DNA of 64,000 nucleotides, taken from contig VZSE01002626.1 of assembly GCA_013398275.1 (NCBI GenBank), forward strand, positions 372,001 to 436,000. Reading direction: 5' to 3'. Made by a program: the position numbers and the translations under genes. The notes under the pieces were generated by a model, which ran no database searches, was not told where the DNA came from, and worked only from the letters and a program-made list of their open reading frames with translations. Origin of the DNA: Promerops cafer (Eukaryota; Chordata; Aves; Passeriformes; Nectariniidae). Below, in pieces: positions 12,601 to 25,600 of this stretch. How positions within the stretch are numbered: the first letter of the stretch is position 1; each line of letters begins with the position of its first letter.

Positions 12601-15600
12601 ATTAAAGGCACGATTACTTTAAAAATTCCTTTGAAATACCTAACATTTGTGTGCTGGGTTGCTGCTTTCCTGAATCACTATCCTATTACTTTAAAACATC
12701 TTTTTCATTAAAACAAAATACAAGAGAAGTAAAAACAAATTGACAACACTATAAAAAGATTTTATGTGATTGGTTAAATTTAAACATTTCTGCAATTAAA
12801 CATTCCTAACATTTTGATGATTTTGTTTCCTTTTCATTGTATCTAGTTTTTCTACAAACTGCATTAAAAAATTATTTTTTAATTGTCCAGGGATAAAAGC
12901 TGTCCAGCAACAGAAAAGACTATATCTGCTTCAACAGCAGACATATGAAACCTGTGTGACAAACACAATCATTAAACAATCTGATTTTCTTGTTGGGAGG
13001 GTTTAATGCTGTTGGGTGTAGTATTAAAATGCAGAATTTGATAGTGTGTCTTAAAATTTTAATGATGTGTTCATGAATATAAAACATACTTCCATCAGTG
13101 ACTTTATGACTTCTCCTCTGCATAATTAGTGGTATCTGTTTTATGAGCTTACTGTTGTTGCCTTGATCCCATGAAAATGTGAAACCACTGTAATAATTTA
13201 CACCATTCCAGAGCTTTAAATATACAAGCTGGAATTTCTTCCTCTTTGCTCCTTGCATATACCCTTGCATTTATCAAAACAGAATATTAAGTGACCTTCC
13301 TGAAAGCTGGGCAAGGAAAAAAAAATTCAAGGACAACAATTAATTTTAAACATTTTTCATAACAGTGTATTTATTGCCTCACTTAAATCTGTGTTGTTAT
13401 CTTCTGTTAGAGAGTAAGACAAGTTTTTTACTGCAAAGTTGCTAAATTTAGGTGAATTCAACCATTGAGGAACGTGCAAAATAAAATGTGACTACCAGTG
13501 GAAAAAAAAACTATTCAGATGATAATTATTCTATGAACATAATAAGCTAACTTCTGAACTATCATTTATTGTACAGTCTCCATTCTTCCTCCTCCAGACT
13601 TCAGCAAGCTCTGTACCCATATAAATAAAGTGTCTTTGATTTGTGAAAAGGAACACGGCATTATGTTTAGACACTTAGACCAAATATTAGGCAAGAAAGG
13701 CAGCAGTTGCTTCTTTAGTTTCACATCTGTAAATCAAGGCTGATGCTGGTTAAAACAATAATGGGTTATTGTGGCATTTAACAGGGATGACTAATTAATC
13801 TTCCTCCACTCAAAGAAGATAGTGAGGTTGTGAGCCGTACTTGCAGACACACATTCTAAATGAACACACATGCTCCTGGAGGTTACCGGGCACCAGAAAA
13901 TATGCCATTGTCAACGTTTTGTGCAGGGACCATCCACAGTCTGATTCTAAGCTATTTCCCTTCAGAATGAAAAAAAAAACATTGACCACCAGAACTTTCA
14001 GTCCAAAAAGTCAAGTTTCTAGGGAGTTTTGTAAATGCCATTCACAAAAACAAGCAAACAAACAAAGAGGTAAAAATTAATGCTGAAAATAGACAAAGCC
14101 CCTAATGATGTTTTGTTAACACTATTGACTATAGCCCTGGAAGCTAGCTAAGTCTCTCATTTAAACAGCATCAGTTTGCTATTTGTCTAGGGAGAAGAAA
14201 CAGAGATTAAAAAATGTACTCAGTGGAAATCAGCCTTTCAGTGAAAATTGTGTAAAGAATAAAAAAATATATATTTTTATTGTCTGCTAATTGAATTTCC
14301 TTCTAAAGAACACTGACTCGAATCAGGGGAGGCTACCATCTTTCTCTGGAGGTTACAAATGGAGATGCACCATTGCCATAGGTGCTCTCACAGGAGTAGC
14401 ACTTCTTGCTACACTTTCTAATATTCTCTTACCTCTTTTATCTAAATACAGTACATCAGGGTTTGAAAAGAAAAGTCATCCCACTAGAAAAACTGGACAT
14501 GAGAAGAATTTGAGCACAAGGCATATGGGTTACCGCTCAAGAGGCAACGTAGCCCGATAAGCAAATGGAGTCAAAACAATCTACTATTTTAAAATCGTGT
14601 TTGTTAGGAATTGTTCATTCAAAAAAAGACAGAAAACTCCAACAAACCACAAAACATGATGTTCCAAATTTCTTTATGATCTGGGATGGAAATAAATATG
14701 AGTGTATCAGAATACCTCAAGGGACCAAAGCTTTACTGCGCACTCAGTTACAATGCAAACAAGGATTCAGGTTCTGCTTATCTCAGCTCTTCCCTTTTGA
14801 CAAACATCAAGCAGTCCTAGCTGAAAGATCTTTGCTTCTCACTGCTTTTCAAAGTGTCTGCCACAGAAGGGCTTATCTCACCCTGCTTTTGCTCCCTACA
14901 GCATGGCTGGGGAGGTGGAACTCTGATTTAAATCAGCTCCTTTGCTACGGGACTAACTAGTTAAAGAGTTAAATTAATCTCAGTATTACAATTCTCTAAA
15001 CCAGTTCCAGTTTTGCACTCCCTGTTTGATTTTTACTGGACTTTCTTCTGAAGAACATTTCTTCGTATCTTACTTCAGTGGGAGGTTATCTCTTTCCTTT
15101 GAAGGTTATATTGTGATTGGCAGAGGGTCAGGAAACTTCAGTCACATTGGCCTGTTACGGAAATACTTTGAAAAATAAATGTGAAAGACAAATGCTAAGT
15201 AAAGAGACTCCTTAATCAGCAACAGGTCCATAAGACTTCAGACCCAGTGAGGTATCCACAAAAGTTTTGTTTACACAGTTTATTAATACAGATATTTGGG
15301 AGCAACAGGAGGTTCTCTGTTGACTTTGACAGTCGAGCTTGAGATATAGGCGAGGTTCACACTCTGTTGGCAGGATGTTCACAAAGTAACAGGCTAAAAC
15401 AAAAATATGCTATTTGGCCACTGTCAAGATTTCAAATGCTTTAGAAGGCTTTTGTTATTAGACAGTGCTGTAGGATTCTCCTAAGCTTTTTCTTGCCTCC
15501 ACTAAGTTGGCTAAAGGTAGTATCCTGTCACTTTATGATAGAATCAGCAAGATCAACACAGTACTGCTTGAAATACGCCCTTACAATACAGAAGGGTTAG

Positions 15601-17057
15601 GATTTCTGATATTCTATTACATTTTAAAATTTTAAAATTTCTAATTTTACTCTGTTTTTATCTATACATACTGAAAGGAAGTGAGACAGAAGTTTAAGAA
15701 CAAATTCAGTATGCATTATATGATATACTATCCAAGTACATATAATTTTGTTTTGAATGTATGAGTGGACCTTGCACTTTCTACAAATGCACTTATAAGT
15801 GGATAACAATATTAGAAATATTATAAATAATACCAAAACTGGCTGGGAGCTTACTGTTTCTGGATAAATCCATTTTATTTTCACCAGTAGAATAGGGAGC
15901 TGTGTTCAATCAGTAGAAGGGCATTTATCCATCGGATTTAAAGCTTGAGCTGTCTTTGTTTGATTCAGTTGACCTTAATAGTCATGTTTGCAGGGAGTCC
16001 AATTAGCAGCTGGCTGTAACATACTGTACCATATGTGCTGGATCTCTAAGGCTCAAGTAGGAGCTTAAAGATGGAGGGTCAGGCCTAGCTGTCATTTTTA
16101 TAAAAGTTAACTTCCTCTACGCATTTTAAAAGAAAAAATAGTAGCAAACACATTAGAATTGTGCTGCCTTTATGTGAAATGGCAATTTAAGCAGCCACCC
16201 ATGTGTTTCACCTTCAGTAGGTCAAAATGTTGTATGGCACTTCATAGATTTTCTTCATAGTATTCTGCACTGTACCCCCACTGTCCCCCACTGCTATAGG
16301 GTACAGTTAGTCCAAGTGCCATTACCCGGAAATGTTCCCTAGCATTGGTGCTTTGAAATCTGCATAAACCTAGAACAGGAAGTTAAACCCCTGTAAAGCA
16401 CAGATTTGGACACAATTAATTAATTCAACAGCAAAATGTGAAAAATGTTCATGTTCTTCCTGGTTTCATCTACTTACTCTCGCAACCCCAGTTCCAATTT
16501 ATTGCCTGCCCAGCTGTGCCTACTCAACTGTTTATATGGCTCTGCTCTATGTCAGATCTGTGCACTGGTATAAAATTATATGAAAGACCTAAAAAATAAA
16601 AAGGTAAAAAAGCAACAATAATTTCCCCTTTAACTGACTTCTTACACTTCTTTTTTTTTTTTTTTGTATTGGTAACTGAATAATTTTGGAAAATTATTTT
16701 ATTTGAATTATTTTCTTTTCTTGTAGCTACGTTTCCGTTTTACGTTTTGACTTAGTGGATGACTTATCTCTCTCATTGCACTCCACTGTTTGGGAATTCT
16801 AATGAGAGGAATAACACACTGGTGAAATTCCAGCGCTGTCTATGTGCAAAGTCACCAAGGTTTGTTTGCTTAAGATGTATTTTTAAGCACAGACAATTGA
16901 AGGAGACTTCCTGACCCACAGCTTTCATTCAAACATTTGAGATCTCACCCTGAGACAGGCTAGAGAGGGAAGTTGCTGTGGTCAGGTCAGTTGTCTGCCC
17001 AGCTCTAGCCTCTGGCAACTCTGTAGATGATAGGTATGTTTCCCCTCCCCGATACAT
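6690..17057. other. Long unique non-coding stretch
   Basis: I see no supported gene. Back-to-back + strand openings at 14291-14560 (beginning with TTG) and 14565-14960 are the longest here, but they have no recognisable domain, start context or codon signal. Short homopolymers occur, for example T15 at 16651-16665. A 9-bp inverted repeat (16269-16277 with 16299-16307) flanks a C-rich loop. A faint antisense CR1-like segment is listed separately at about 10350-10440. Confidence 0.55.
10350..10440 (-). repeat. Possible very old CR1 3' end fragment
   Basis: On the + strand the order is a CATAGAA-type start, then GGAATGGACCTTAG, GTCCAGACATTTTTCTAAACC and a CTCT-rich part. This follows the pattern of an antisense CR1 3' region (terminal repeat, then the 'gacct..agatcatctagtc' core). 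Identity is low and I may be over-reading it. Confidence 0.3.
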
Positions 17058-17129
17058 TGTTATCACGGGACAGTCCTAGTAGGTGGGGTATTTGGGAGGG
17101 TCGGCTTGCTCCTTGGCAACTCCCGACCT

Positions 17130-17219
17130 CCAATCAGGGTGTGAGAAAGTGATCTCCACCACTGAGCAGCAAAGAAGAAGCCGATTGACAAGTCTTTGGG
17201 AGGGTCTGGGGGTATAAAA
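17130..17219 (+). promoter_or_regulatory. LTR promoter: CCAAT box and TATA box
   Basis: CCAAT at 17130-17134 sits about 80 bases upstream of TATAAAA at 17213-17219. This is the usual pol II core arrangement in the U3 part of an LTR. Transcription would run to the right and start near 17240-17250. Whether it is active cannot be judged from sequence. Confidence 0.5.
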
Positions 17220-17323
17220 CGTAGAACATCCATTTTGTAGACAAGCACATGGTGGTTAGCCCTTGATCCCAGCGCTGTTTGTTTCTCCTTATTCAGTCTC
17301 CTGTTGTATTTTGCTGAGGTTTT

Positions 17324-17329
17324 AATAAA
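17324..17329 (+). terminator. LTR polyadenylation signal AATAAA
   Basis: A canonical AATAAA lies about 110 bases downstream of the TATA box and is followed by T-rich and then GT-containing sequence, as expected for the R/U5 part of an LTR. Confidence 0.5.
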
Positions 17330-17391
17330 CCTTTTGAAATTTTTAAAAAAATGTGGGCATCGTTTCTCACAGTACTAGGGTAGGGATAACA

Positions 17392-20300
17392 GGTTAATGG
17401 TTAAAACCACTGATGTGCTCATTCTGGTTGTGGTTGCCTTATCCTTTCCCCCTACCATCTCAGCAGGTCGTTAAGGCTCATAAATGCACATCGTGTAGCA
17501 ACAGGGGACTGATGGAGTGACTGTAACTCCACAGCTGCACAGCTCTTAGCTTGGGTGTGATCTGCCCCACACACCTGCATGGTGGACGAGGGAAAGAAAT
17601 GCAACTTCTCATCCAAAACTTACTAAATTGGTTGTGTTTGTAAATAGTTATACTGGCAAACTGAGCTTTTCAGCACATACTCAGGCCTTTAAGACGTGGG
17701 TGAGGAAATCAAAGATTCTGGTAGCACATGGAGGTTTACTCAAGGCATGAAGGAGTCATGACACAGCACTGGTTCTAAAACCAAGAAAGTAGCCCTGGGC
17801 AGCCTGAATAAAGCCTGGTCTGCCAGCTGAAGGTTTGCCCTGTGTCTGAAGGCAGCAGACATGGGAGGAAGGCAAACAAAACTTTCAACAAAAGTATGTG
17901 ATCAGTCACCTTAAAAAAATGTAATTGTCTTCTAGAGGAACTTCTACTGGGCAAAAAAAGTAACACAATTTAGAAATCCAGTCCTGTAAAAAGTTAGAGG
18001 AATGGGGAGATGAATCCTTGCCTTCTGTAGTTTCTTCCTGAATGATAGGTTGATTCTGGATTGTGAGTGGGAGTATGTAACAGGAGGAAAGCAGCAGGCT
18101 TCTGGTTGTAATGGAACTGTCTGGAAAAAACATAGTACACATATATGTTCCTCCTCTGTGCAATGCTTTGTGAATAAATAGGGATAATGACACCAATTTC
18201 TAAAAACAGCACAGAGACAAGTCTCACTGTAAAACTTTTTCCCTTCTTATAATGCATTTGGGATTTTCTATCATCTCTGCTAGGTTTCATGAAGCAAGAA
18301 ACATCTCAACAAATGATAGAAAATAATTTGACTCAAGACTAATCAAGAGAGGTTTGGAGTAATTTGTGACATTATTGCACAAAACAACTGTCTATACACA
18401 CAATCAGATTCTGTCTCTTAATAAAGGGTTTGAATAACACCAAGCCATTTGAACTCTGTGCAGCTCAGACATAGAAATCTGCTGATTTAAATGGTGTAAA
18501 GAGGAACTGAGGCACAGGGCAAGACTTACTCTTGTTACAATGCTTTTAATCCTGCTTTTTTAATAATTGCTAATAAAGAAGGCATTAATAGCAGCATTTA
18601 CAGTCCTGTTTTCAGAATCTGTGAGTCCCAAGCAAACTTAAAATCCTTTGTTTCTGTGTAGCAAAAAAACTGTAATATTATCTCGAAGATCCAGTCAGGA
18701 CTGAGAACAACATTTTCTAGATCTTCATATCTGCTATGAGTAAACCTGACTCCAGGGCTTCATCTGTGGTTAAGATTCTACCTTCTGGTAGTCGTATCAA
18801 TGGAGTTTCTCATTTTCCTGTTTCCCAAATAGTCTCAAGTGAATTCATTTTGTTCATCTTTATTTTCTCCCTCTTTTAATCAGTTATCAATTCAGCAATT
18901 ACTCACAGAATAAACTCGTCGAACAAGTGGTGACAAAGCCAGTCTGGAGATGAAGCTGGATGAAGGGGAAGGTCAGACAACACTGGCAGCCAAGTAACAT
19001 TATATTCAAGTCAGTTTTGGTTTTAAGTGCATTTAATTTGTAGTTGCAGCGCAAACTCCGTGGTGTTTGCAAGGTGGCCAATCTGGTCTGCTGGCTTTGC
19101 AGACCTAAATTCCAAGATTTCAGTACAAAACAGAGATCCAATTTTAAACACTATTTAAAACCATAGAGAAGCCATCAGTGCCAAAATATATGTTAAAACA
19201 TGATTCACAACACAAGACAATTGACAATCTCTATTGATACCCTGACTTTAGCATGTGTGGATATACACGTTCATGATCAATCTGGCATAAAGATCCTTCA
19301 ATGTCAGGACATTCAGACCTTCCCAATAAACAAGTAGCTGACATTTGTCTGAGGTATCCTTTAAAAACCTTCACAACAACCTGAGCTCATCTCATTGTTG
19401 TAAACCAGATGAGTTTACTCACTTGGAGTCAAGGAGAAAATATAGTCACTGCCTGAACTCTTACGATTTCCAGATGTCTATTGACACACTGCCCAATCTT
19501 TTTATTGACATTTATTTAATCTCTGTGCCTGAAAAAGCTAGGAAAAACAATGTAACATATAGGAAAATCTAAGACTGTATTTTTTTGTTTGTTCAGACAG
19601 TGTAATATATATGCATTATATAATAATGTATACAAACATATAATAATACTACACTTGCATGTATACATACGCACAATAATATATATATACACACATCACT
19701 TTCATGGGAGTGGCTGTTTAACTGAAGCAGATTGTACTTCTCTGCTTTAATCTAGTTTTTTCACATCATTAAAATAAGCAGTTTAAATCATTGTCACTAA
19801 CATTTTTAAACAAAATGTTGTGAATAGGATTATGAGGAGTGACCCCAGCACTTAGTGATGAACATTAAACATTGACGCCTTCTGTGTTTCACAATATGGC
19901 TAGAAAATATGTGGAGAAAATAATTCATCTCTTTCTCAGGTTTCTAAGTGTCTGATGCTCAGAACACAAATTGTTATAGGACTGGATTTCATGTATTCTT
20001 CACAAAACTCCTCTATTTTTTTCATTCATATGAATAGGTTAAAGTGGACTAGCCTTTCTTGACTCATACAGAAAGAAAGAGTAAGCTGATTTAAGAAACA
20101 ACTGTACTTAGCTGTCTTAACATTATGGGGCAAATTCTCCATCAGTTATATACACATGTAACTTCTATCAGTTTCTGAGGAAGCATATGGCTCTAAGCAC
20201 TGCTCTCATATTTTAATTGCTGCCAAACACACATCCACACACATACAGGCACAGTCCTGTCCCTTCCCCTTAGTTCAAAGCTAGGAAGGAGACTGTTTTG

Positions 20301-20465
20301 AGATTTCAAACAATTTCCTTGCCTGACTAAGAGCAAAAAATTTGAAATCTCATATATTTTCTTCAATGTGCATTTAAAACAAAAGCTTGGCTTGAGTTAA
20401 TGAAAATACCTTCATAGGATTTTTATTGTTTCTAGACACTGATATTTGTCCTAAAATGGGACATT
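17392..20465. other. Unique AT-rich non-coding stretch
   Basis: No gene is seen. An AT/TA-rich simple tract with TATATA and CATA runs occupies about 19595-19695. The minus-strand openings of 60-100 codons at 17.8-18.3 kb overlap in different frames and show no domain. Confidence 0.55.
19595..19695. repeat. AT-rich simple-sequence tract
   Basis: The tract contains repeated TATATA, ATAATA and ACATA-type words with short alternating AT runs, consistent with a decayed microsatellite. Confidence 0.6.
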
Positions 20466-20501
20466 AAAAAAAAAAAAAAAAAAAAAAGAGAGAGAGAGAA
20501 A
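20466..20501 (+). repeat. Poly(A) tract followed by a GA microsatellite
   Basis: About 22 consecutive A residues are followed directly by six or seven GA units and more A. It could be a decayed retrotransposon tail with a microsatellite grown from it, but no element body was recognised upstream. Simple slippage explains it equally well. Confidence 0.85.
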
Positions 20502-21156
20502 AATGACATATTGAATTTTCCCAGAGGTTTTGTTTGTTTGTTACAAAAGACACAAACTGAACCAGATAATTTCTGTGGTTTCTATTTTAATACCTTAGTG
20601 CTTCCTTCTAAATGAGCTTCATAGAAAATCCTCTGGTCAGCTGTTCCTCCTATGTTACATCAAAACTCAGAACTGTCATTTTTTGCATGGCAAGGATTAA
20701 AGCTGGTTTCTCCGTCGGTGCTGGGATGATGGAGAGAGCAGGGAAGAGGTGCGATGTGGTGCCTGGAGTGGGGGAAGGCTGTAATCTCCATTCTCTTCCA
20801 TGTCCTGCCGCCAACTGGGCACACAATCCTCAGCAGATTGTGTGGGTTTAATGCCTAAAGGTTAGCTCTGGATGCTGCCAGTGTTTTGCTGAAGAAAAAC
20901 ACTATTGCCCTTTGCCAGTGTAGTGCATTACAGTCCTTCACAGCTCAGGAGTGTAGTTCCCAGGGGCTATACCTTCCTGTCCTCTGAAAAAAATTACCTG
21001 GGCAGAAATTTGTATTCCGGGTAGAAGTTTCCTGTCTTTTCAAGCATGACGGGAATGAGAACTTGGAAAAGCATTTGCACGTTGTGGAACCTGTGCTCCT
21101 GCATAATTACTAGCATGTTTCTCAGCAGCAGCTGACTTCCCAAAGCCACGACCATC

Positions 21157-21187
21157 GCCACTTCTCGACTGCGATGAGAGAAGTGGC
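21157..21187. repeat. GC-rich perfect hairpin, 10-bp stem
   Basis: GCCACTTCTC (21157-21166) and GAGAAGTGGC (21178-21187) pair perfectly around an 11-base loop. It sits in the most CpG-dense part of the neighbourhood. Confidence 0.75.
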
Positions 21188-22629
21188 CGAGCAGTTCTTC
21201 GGGAAGCCAGGCTGCTCAAATGTGCAGCTTAAGAGACAGAATACACAGCAGCTTGGCTGCCTTCGGTTTGCATGGACCTCTCTGATAAAATCCTGTCAGA
21301 CTGAAGGTGAAGACTGTGGGGATGGCTCCCTGGTTTTTTGTCATGTTAATAAGACCTTTGGATCAGTTACACTTATTTTATGTTGTTGTGCCGGTTCTTA
21401 ATTTTTTCAGGAAATATAGGCTTGAGCAAAAGAATCTGGGCTCTTCCACACCTCTTAAAATATATCATTTAGAGAAGTTTCCAGTAAAGGAATGAGTGTT
21501 ATCAGCTAGTTAGCACAAGTCATTGGAAAAATCCCTCAACTCTGTATAGGCAGAATAATTACACACAAATGCGTTCGGAAATCCTATGGAAAATGTAGTC
21601 CAGTGAGCTGGCATGGTTACAGCACAATTTAGCAAGTATGTTAGAACAAATTACTCCTTTTAACCATAAGCCATTCTGTTTCACGCTTTTAATGAAGGCC
21701 TGTGCCACACACTAGAATACTTCTCACCTCATTACTACCCATAAAAAGCAATGATCCATTCAAAGGCTCCTCATATCTCCCAAATGAGATGTAAAAGAGC
21801 CCACTCTTTCTCAATCTGGCACAAAAGAGAATGGCTTCTTACTTCAGCCTTTGATGTTGATCATTAGGATGTTTACTAGATAAAAGAACTGAAAAATTTA
21901 TCTGTGTAACTTCACTGATGTTGTGTGTTAGCGTTCTGCCTGCTGGCCCCTGGCTCCCTATTTATAAAAGTAAATCCCTTGTTGCTGTATAGGAAAGGAA
22001 AAGGGTTTCAAGATTTCCCCAGAGCAATTATTTTCCTCTCTCTGTATATGTATGTGTGTATTTATATATAAAAAGTATACAACAAAAGGGAAGAAAAGGG
22101 TGGAGAGAGAAATATCCAGTGAATTTGAAGAATATAACGTGGCAGTAAAACAGAAACTATGAACTGAATAAAAATTAAATGTGACATGCTGTCTGATAAG
22201 CAAGTTTAAAAAAAATTAATCATGTGTAAATTTAAGCTAGTTATTGCCCAAACACGTGCACACATACCACACATGCACTGCATGTAGTTGTGTGTATTTG
22301 AAAAGGTACACTGCTGCCAAAAAGATGCAAAATTTTAAAAAAATCAAAATTTAAAAATACATTGTGCTACAAATAGCATTTTCTCATGGAGGAATGTTCT
22401 TATTTCTTAGTAAGCCTGTATATATTTGGCTTACTAAAATGGATGGGCAATGGTTAGAGGAGAGTTGAGCTATACCAGTACGGTACTCAGGTGTGCTAAC
22501 CTTGTTCTGTGAGTGGGGATGACCCCACCCCAAGTCTGTCACCAGATTTGTTCATTTAATTACTTCCTAATTCTGTCAAAGCAACTTGGCTTGCTTTGAG
22601 AGCTTTTAGCTAGTAAGGCTAAATAATAA

Positions 22630-22659
22630 ATAATTCCAATAATTCCTTATTGGAATTAT
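22630..22659. repeat. Perfect hairpin, 13-bp stem, 4-base loop
   Basis: The left arm 22630-22642 (ATAATTCCAATAA) and the right arm 22647-22659 are exact reverse complements around TTCC. The stem is AT-rich. Confidence 0.9.
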
Positions 22660-25600
22660 GTCGACTGAACCAAATCAGAACCACAAGCTTTTAAATTTTG
22701 TCAAAAAATATGAAAAACTGAAATACCTAAGGGCTTGGCAGGGTGGGACATACCTTAGCCAGGAGATGTAGCCTCAGACAGATGTGCTGTGCACATCAGT
22801 ACAATGTACACAGATGCTAAAGGATTCATCTCCACCAGGCAGTGAGGATCTAGAACACACAAGAGTAAGACCTGCCATCCTTGTTGAGGCCAGCAGTTTG
22901 TTTAAACTAATACCTTGTTCCAGCCAACACAGTGTGATACTTCAAAGTAACATGCAAACTGCCCCACAACCACCGAAAGTAATACCCTAAGTAATAACCT
23001 GCCTGTAGGAAAAAATGTTTCCCTTTTAATCTCAAGCAGCTAGTTATGCCAGGAAGTCTGAGTATTTTAAATCCCTTCTATCTTATCCTAGGTAAGTATG
23101 AATGTTTTATTATCTGTATAAATGTCTAATCATATTTAAGTTCTGGAAAGCCTATCTTTAAAGTGTTATAGCAGCATTAACTGATTATCCCTTAAAAGGG
23201 GAGGTGGGTAAGTATACTCTTGCCATCTCTCCCTCTTCTTAAATATACAAAAAACTGAAGTATGGAGTGCCTCAACTCTGTGTTCAAGCCAAACAATGAC
23301 TGAATATAAAAGCTGGAGTTAAAATACTGAAGTTCATGATTCATAGCACTCATGCATGCAATAGGTTTCAAAGTTCACATGCATATTGCTCACATTTATC
23401 TAGAAGATTTGAAGGCAATATTTTCTTGATTATTTTCTGCTTATCAACAGATTTATAGCAACTAATTAAAAATATCATTTGGTAGTGGTCAGACTATTGC
23501 ATCTTGGCATCTTTTTTTTTAAGTAGCCTAGATAGACTCAATTAAATCTGTGATGATTCTTCACAGTTTTGGGGCAGAGAGCATTTAAAATAAAAAAAAA
23601 AAAAAGGCAATAAATCATTACATATAAGGTATGCATTGAATTGGTACTGCCTTTTGCCTTTTGTTTTGCATCTCTCCAGTGACTGACACAACAGCACTTC
23701 TGTGAGCTCAGAAACTATGTAAATTACAATAATAGAAAAGTAAGCATGAAAAATAAAAAGCACACACCTAAATTTTTAACAGGTATGCTCAACTCCTATT
23801 TCTTCAGTGCTTTTTCCAAATACAGTATTCAATCACCTGTGGCAAAATCACAGGTAATGATATCAAACACCAAAAAACACTTAAGCTATAATGCTTCTAA
23901 ATTAAATTCAGAAACGTGAACTTGGCTTTAAATACTTTGAACTCTGTTTAGCTGCATTAAAGAAATGACAGCGCTCTAAGCAGGTCAGAAACTTAAAAAG
24001 AAAAGTACTTTTACAAGTGTATGGCCTTTGGATAACAGATGCAGTGCTCTTTTTTATTTGGAAGCTTAAATCAAAATTACTCATATACCTGGTTAGAGGT
24101 TTATCGATCTTGAAAATAGAATCCTACCAGTGAGTAGTAAGTGGGAGGAGGAAGACTGTAGGCATGGTGACAGTGTTATTCAAACTTCTCTAAAGGTTCC
24201 TGCATGCATAAATTTGACTATTGCTTATAAATACCTTTCAGAAACAGTTCACAGTTCTTGTTAACTTAACCTGTTGATTGTAAAACCTATCCAAAAACAT
24301 CGGAGAACAATTTGATATGCCATAAATTCTTCTTGATGCCAAACACTCATGGCATTTACATCTGCACTTGAAAATCTACATTTATTTCATAATCTGGTGG
24401 CAAGAACGAAAAAGACACAAACAGCACCAGCATGAAGAATTTTCAATCACAATTGTCATTCACTGATAAAATTTTAAAAATCCCCCAAAGCCAGTACAAA
24501 TAATTGCCAGTGCTCCTCTCTGCTTTTGCTATCAGACTGCAATAAATTCTTAGATCAAGGTAGGCTGATGAAAGATGTTTAGGGGGGACAAAACCAAATA
24601 AATTCCTTTTGTACTTTATCGTGGCTCAGTTGTATATGTTCCCAAAAACAAGAACTTTTCATACTTGTTTCAAAACCAGTACATTTAGGTCTCAGCCTAT
24701 CTTTTTTACAGCTGACGTGTGTATTATTTTGTGACAAAGAGACCTGTCAGCTGTATTGGACTGTTTATTGCTTTGACAACTTGATTTTGACTTTTTCTAC
24801 ATGATTTGCCAGGATTAGCTTTTATTTACAGGGGTTTAGGTCCTAAGATGAGGTGAAAGTAAGAACAGCAAATATATCTTTTTCCCTGACATCTCCAATA
24901 ATTTTACCTGGTCAAATGTTTGGATACATAGAGCTGCAGTAAAAATGCATGATTAGTACACTCCCCTGTGGATTATGAACAGAAAGCATGTGTTGGGCTT
25001 ACACACAGACGGTGATTTACTCACAGTCACATATGAAGGTATTTGCTCTGTCTCTCCCCTGTCTTTAGTGCCCTTTTCTCATTAAAGAAGACAGATACCA
25101 ACAGATAATGAAACGAGTCTGTTCTGCAAAATACAGATCTGGCTTTTGAAACAAACATCAGTACTGATCATACTGGAAGACAATTTTCAAAGATGACCTG
25201 CAAGAGAAAAATATGCTGTTTATTTGTGACCATTGCTACATGAAATATCACTGTGATGGATTTTGTAGTTTCAGATAAAAGTATTAGCAGAAATAATTCT
25301 GTAAGCTATTTTCAGATAATGGTTTTGAAGTCCCACGCATGCCTTAAAATGATAATAGCTGTATAGCTATTGGCAGGAAGTAGATTTTAACAAAGGCTAA
25401 ATAGAAACTTTGATTCCATAAAAATACACCGTTTAAATTCAGAAACGACTACACAAAAACTATTCAATTCATCCCATCTTCTAACAGTGTAAATAGCCTG
25501 TTTTCATGATGAATTTTGTTATTTTAAAATACATCTGCCAAAATGATCTTTTGCATCATGTCCTTGTTCATCATAAAGCTGCTCACTCTCACTTAGGACA

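Larger units (their letters stand above)
17058..17391 (+). mobile_element. Solo LTR-like element of an endogenous retrovirus
   Basis: The proposed element starts TGTTATCAC (17058) and ends GGGATAACA (17391). These termini are inverted copies matching at 8 of 9 positions and have the TG...CA ends typical of LTRs. Inside, in the right order and strand, are CCAAT (17130-17134), a TATAAAA box (17213-17219) and an AATAAA polyadenylation signal (17324-17329), which fits a U3-R-U5 layout of about 330 bp. It is more GC-rich than its flanks. No gag, pol or env sequence lies on either side, so it would be a solo LTR left by recombination. I could not find a convincing target-site duplication, so the exact edges are uncertain; TGTTTCCCC at 17039 is an alternative left edge. 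A short ORF on the minus strand inside it is a shadow. Confidence 0.6.

Noticed and set aside
14291..14960. Two back-to-back plus-strand openings of 89 and 131 codons
   Set aside because: They lie in different frames, the first begins with a non-ATG codon, and neither has a recognisable domain, splice context or coding-like codon bias. Openings of this size are expected somewhere in 64 kb.
17063..17248. 61-codon minus-strand ORF
   Set aside because: It lies inside the LTR, antisense to its promoter; there is no viral or host protein similarity.
18495..18530. MIR-like core 'gaggaactgaggcacaggg'
   Set aside because: One 20-base match without the rest of the element; chance or a tiny relic cannot be told apart.
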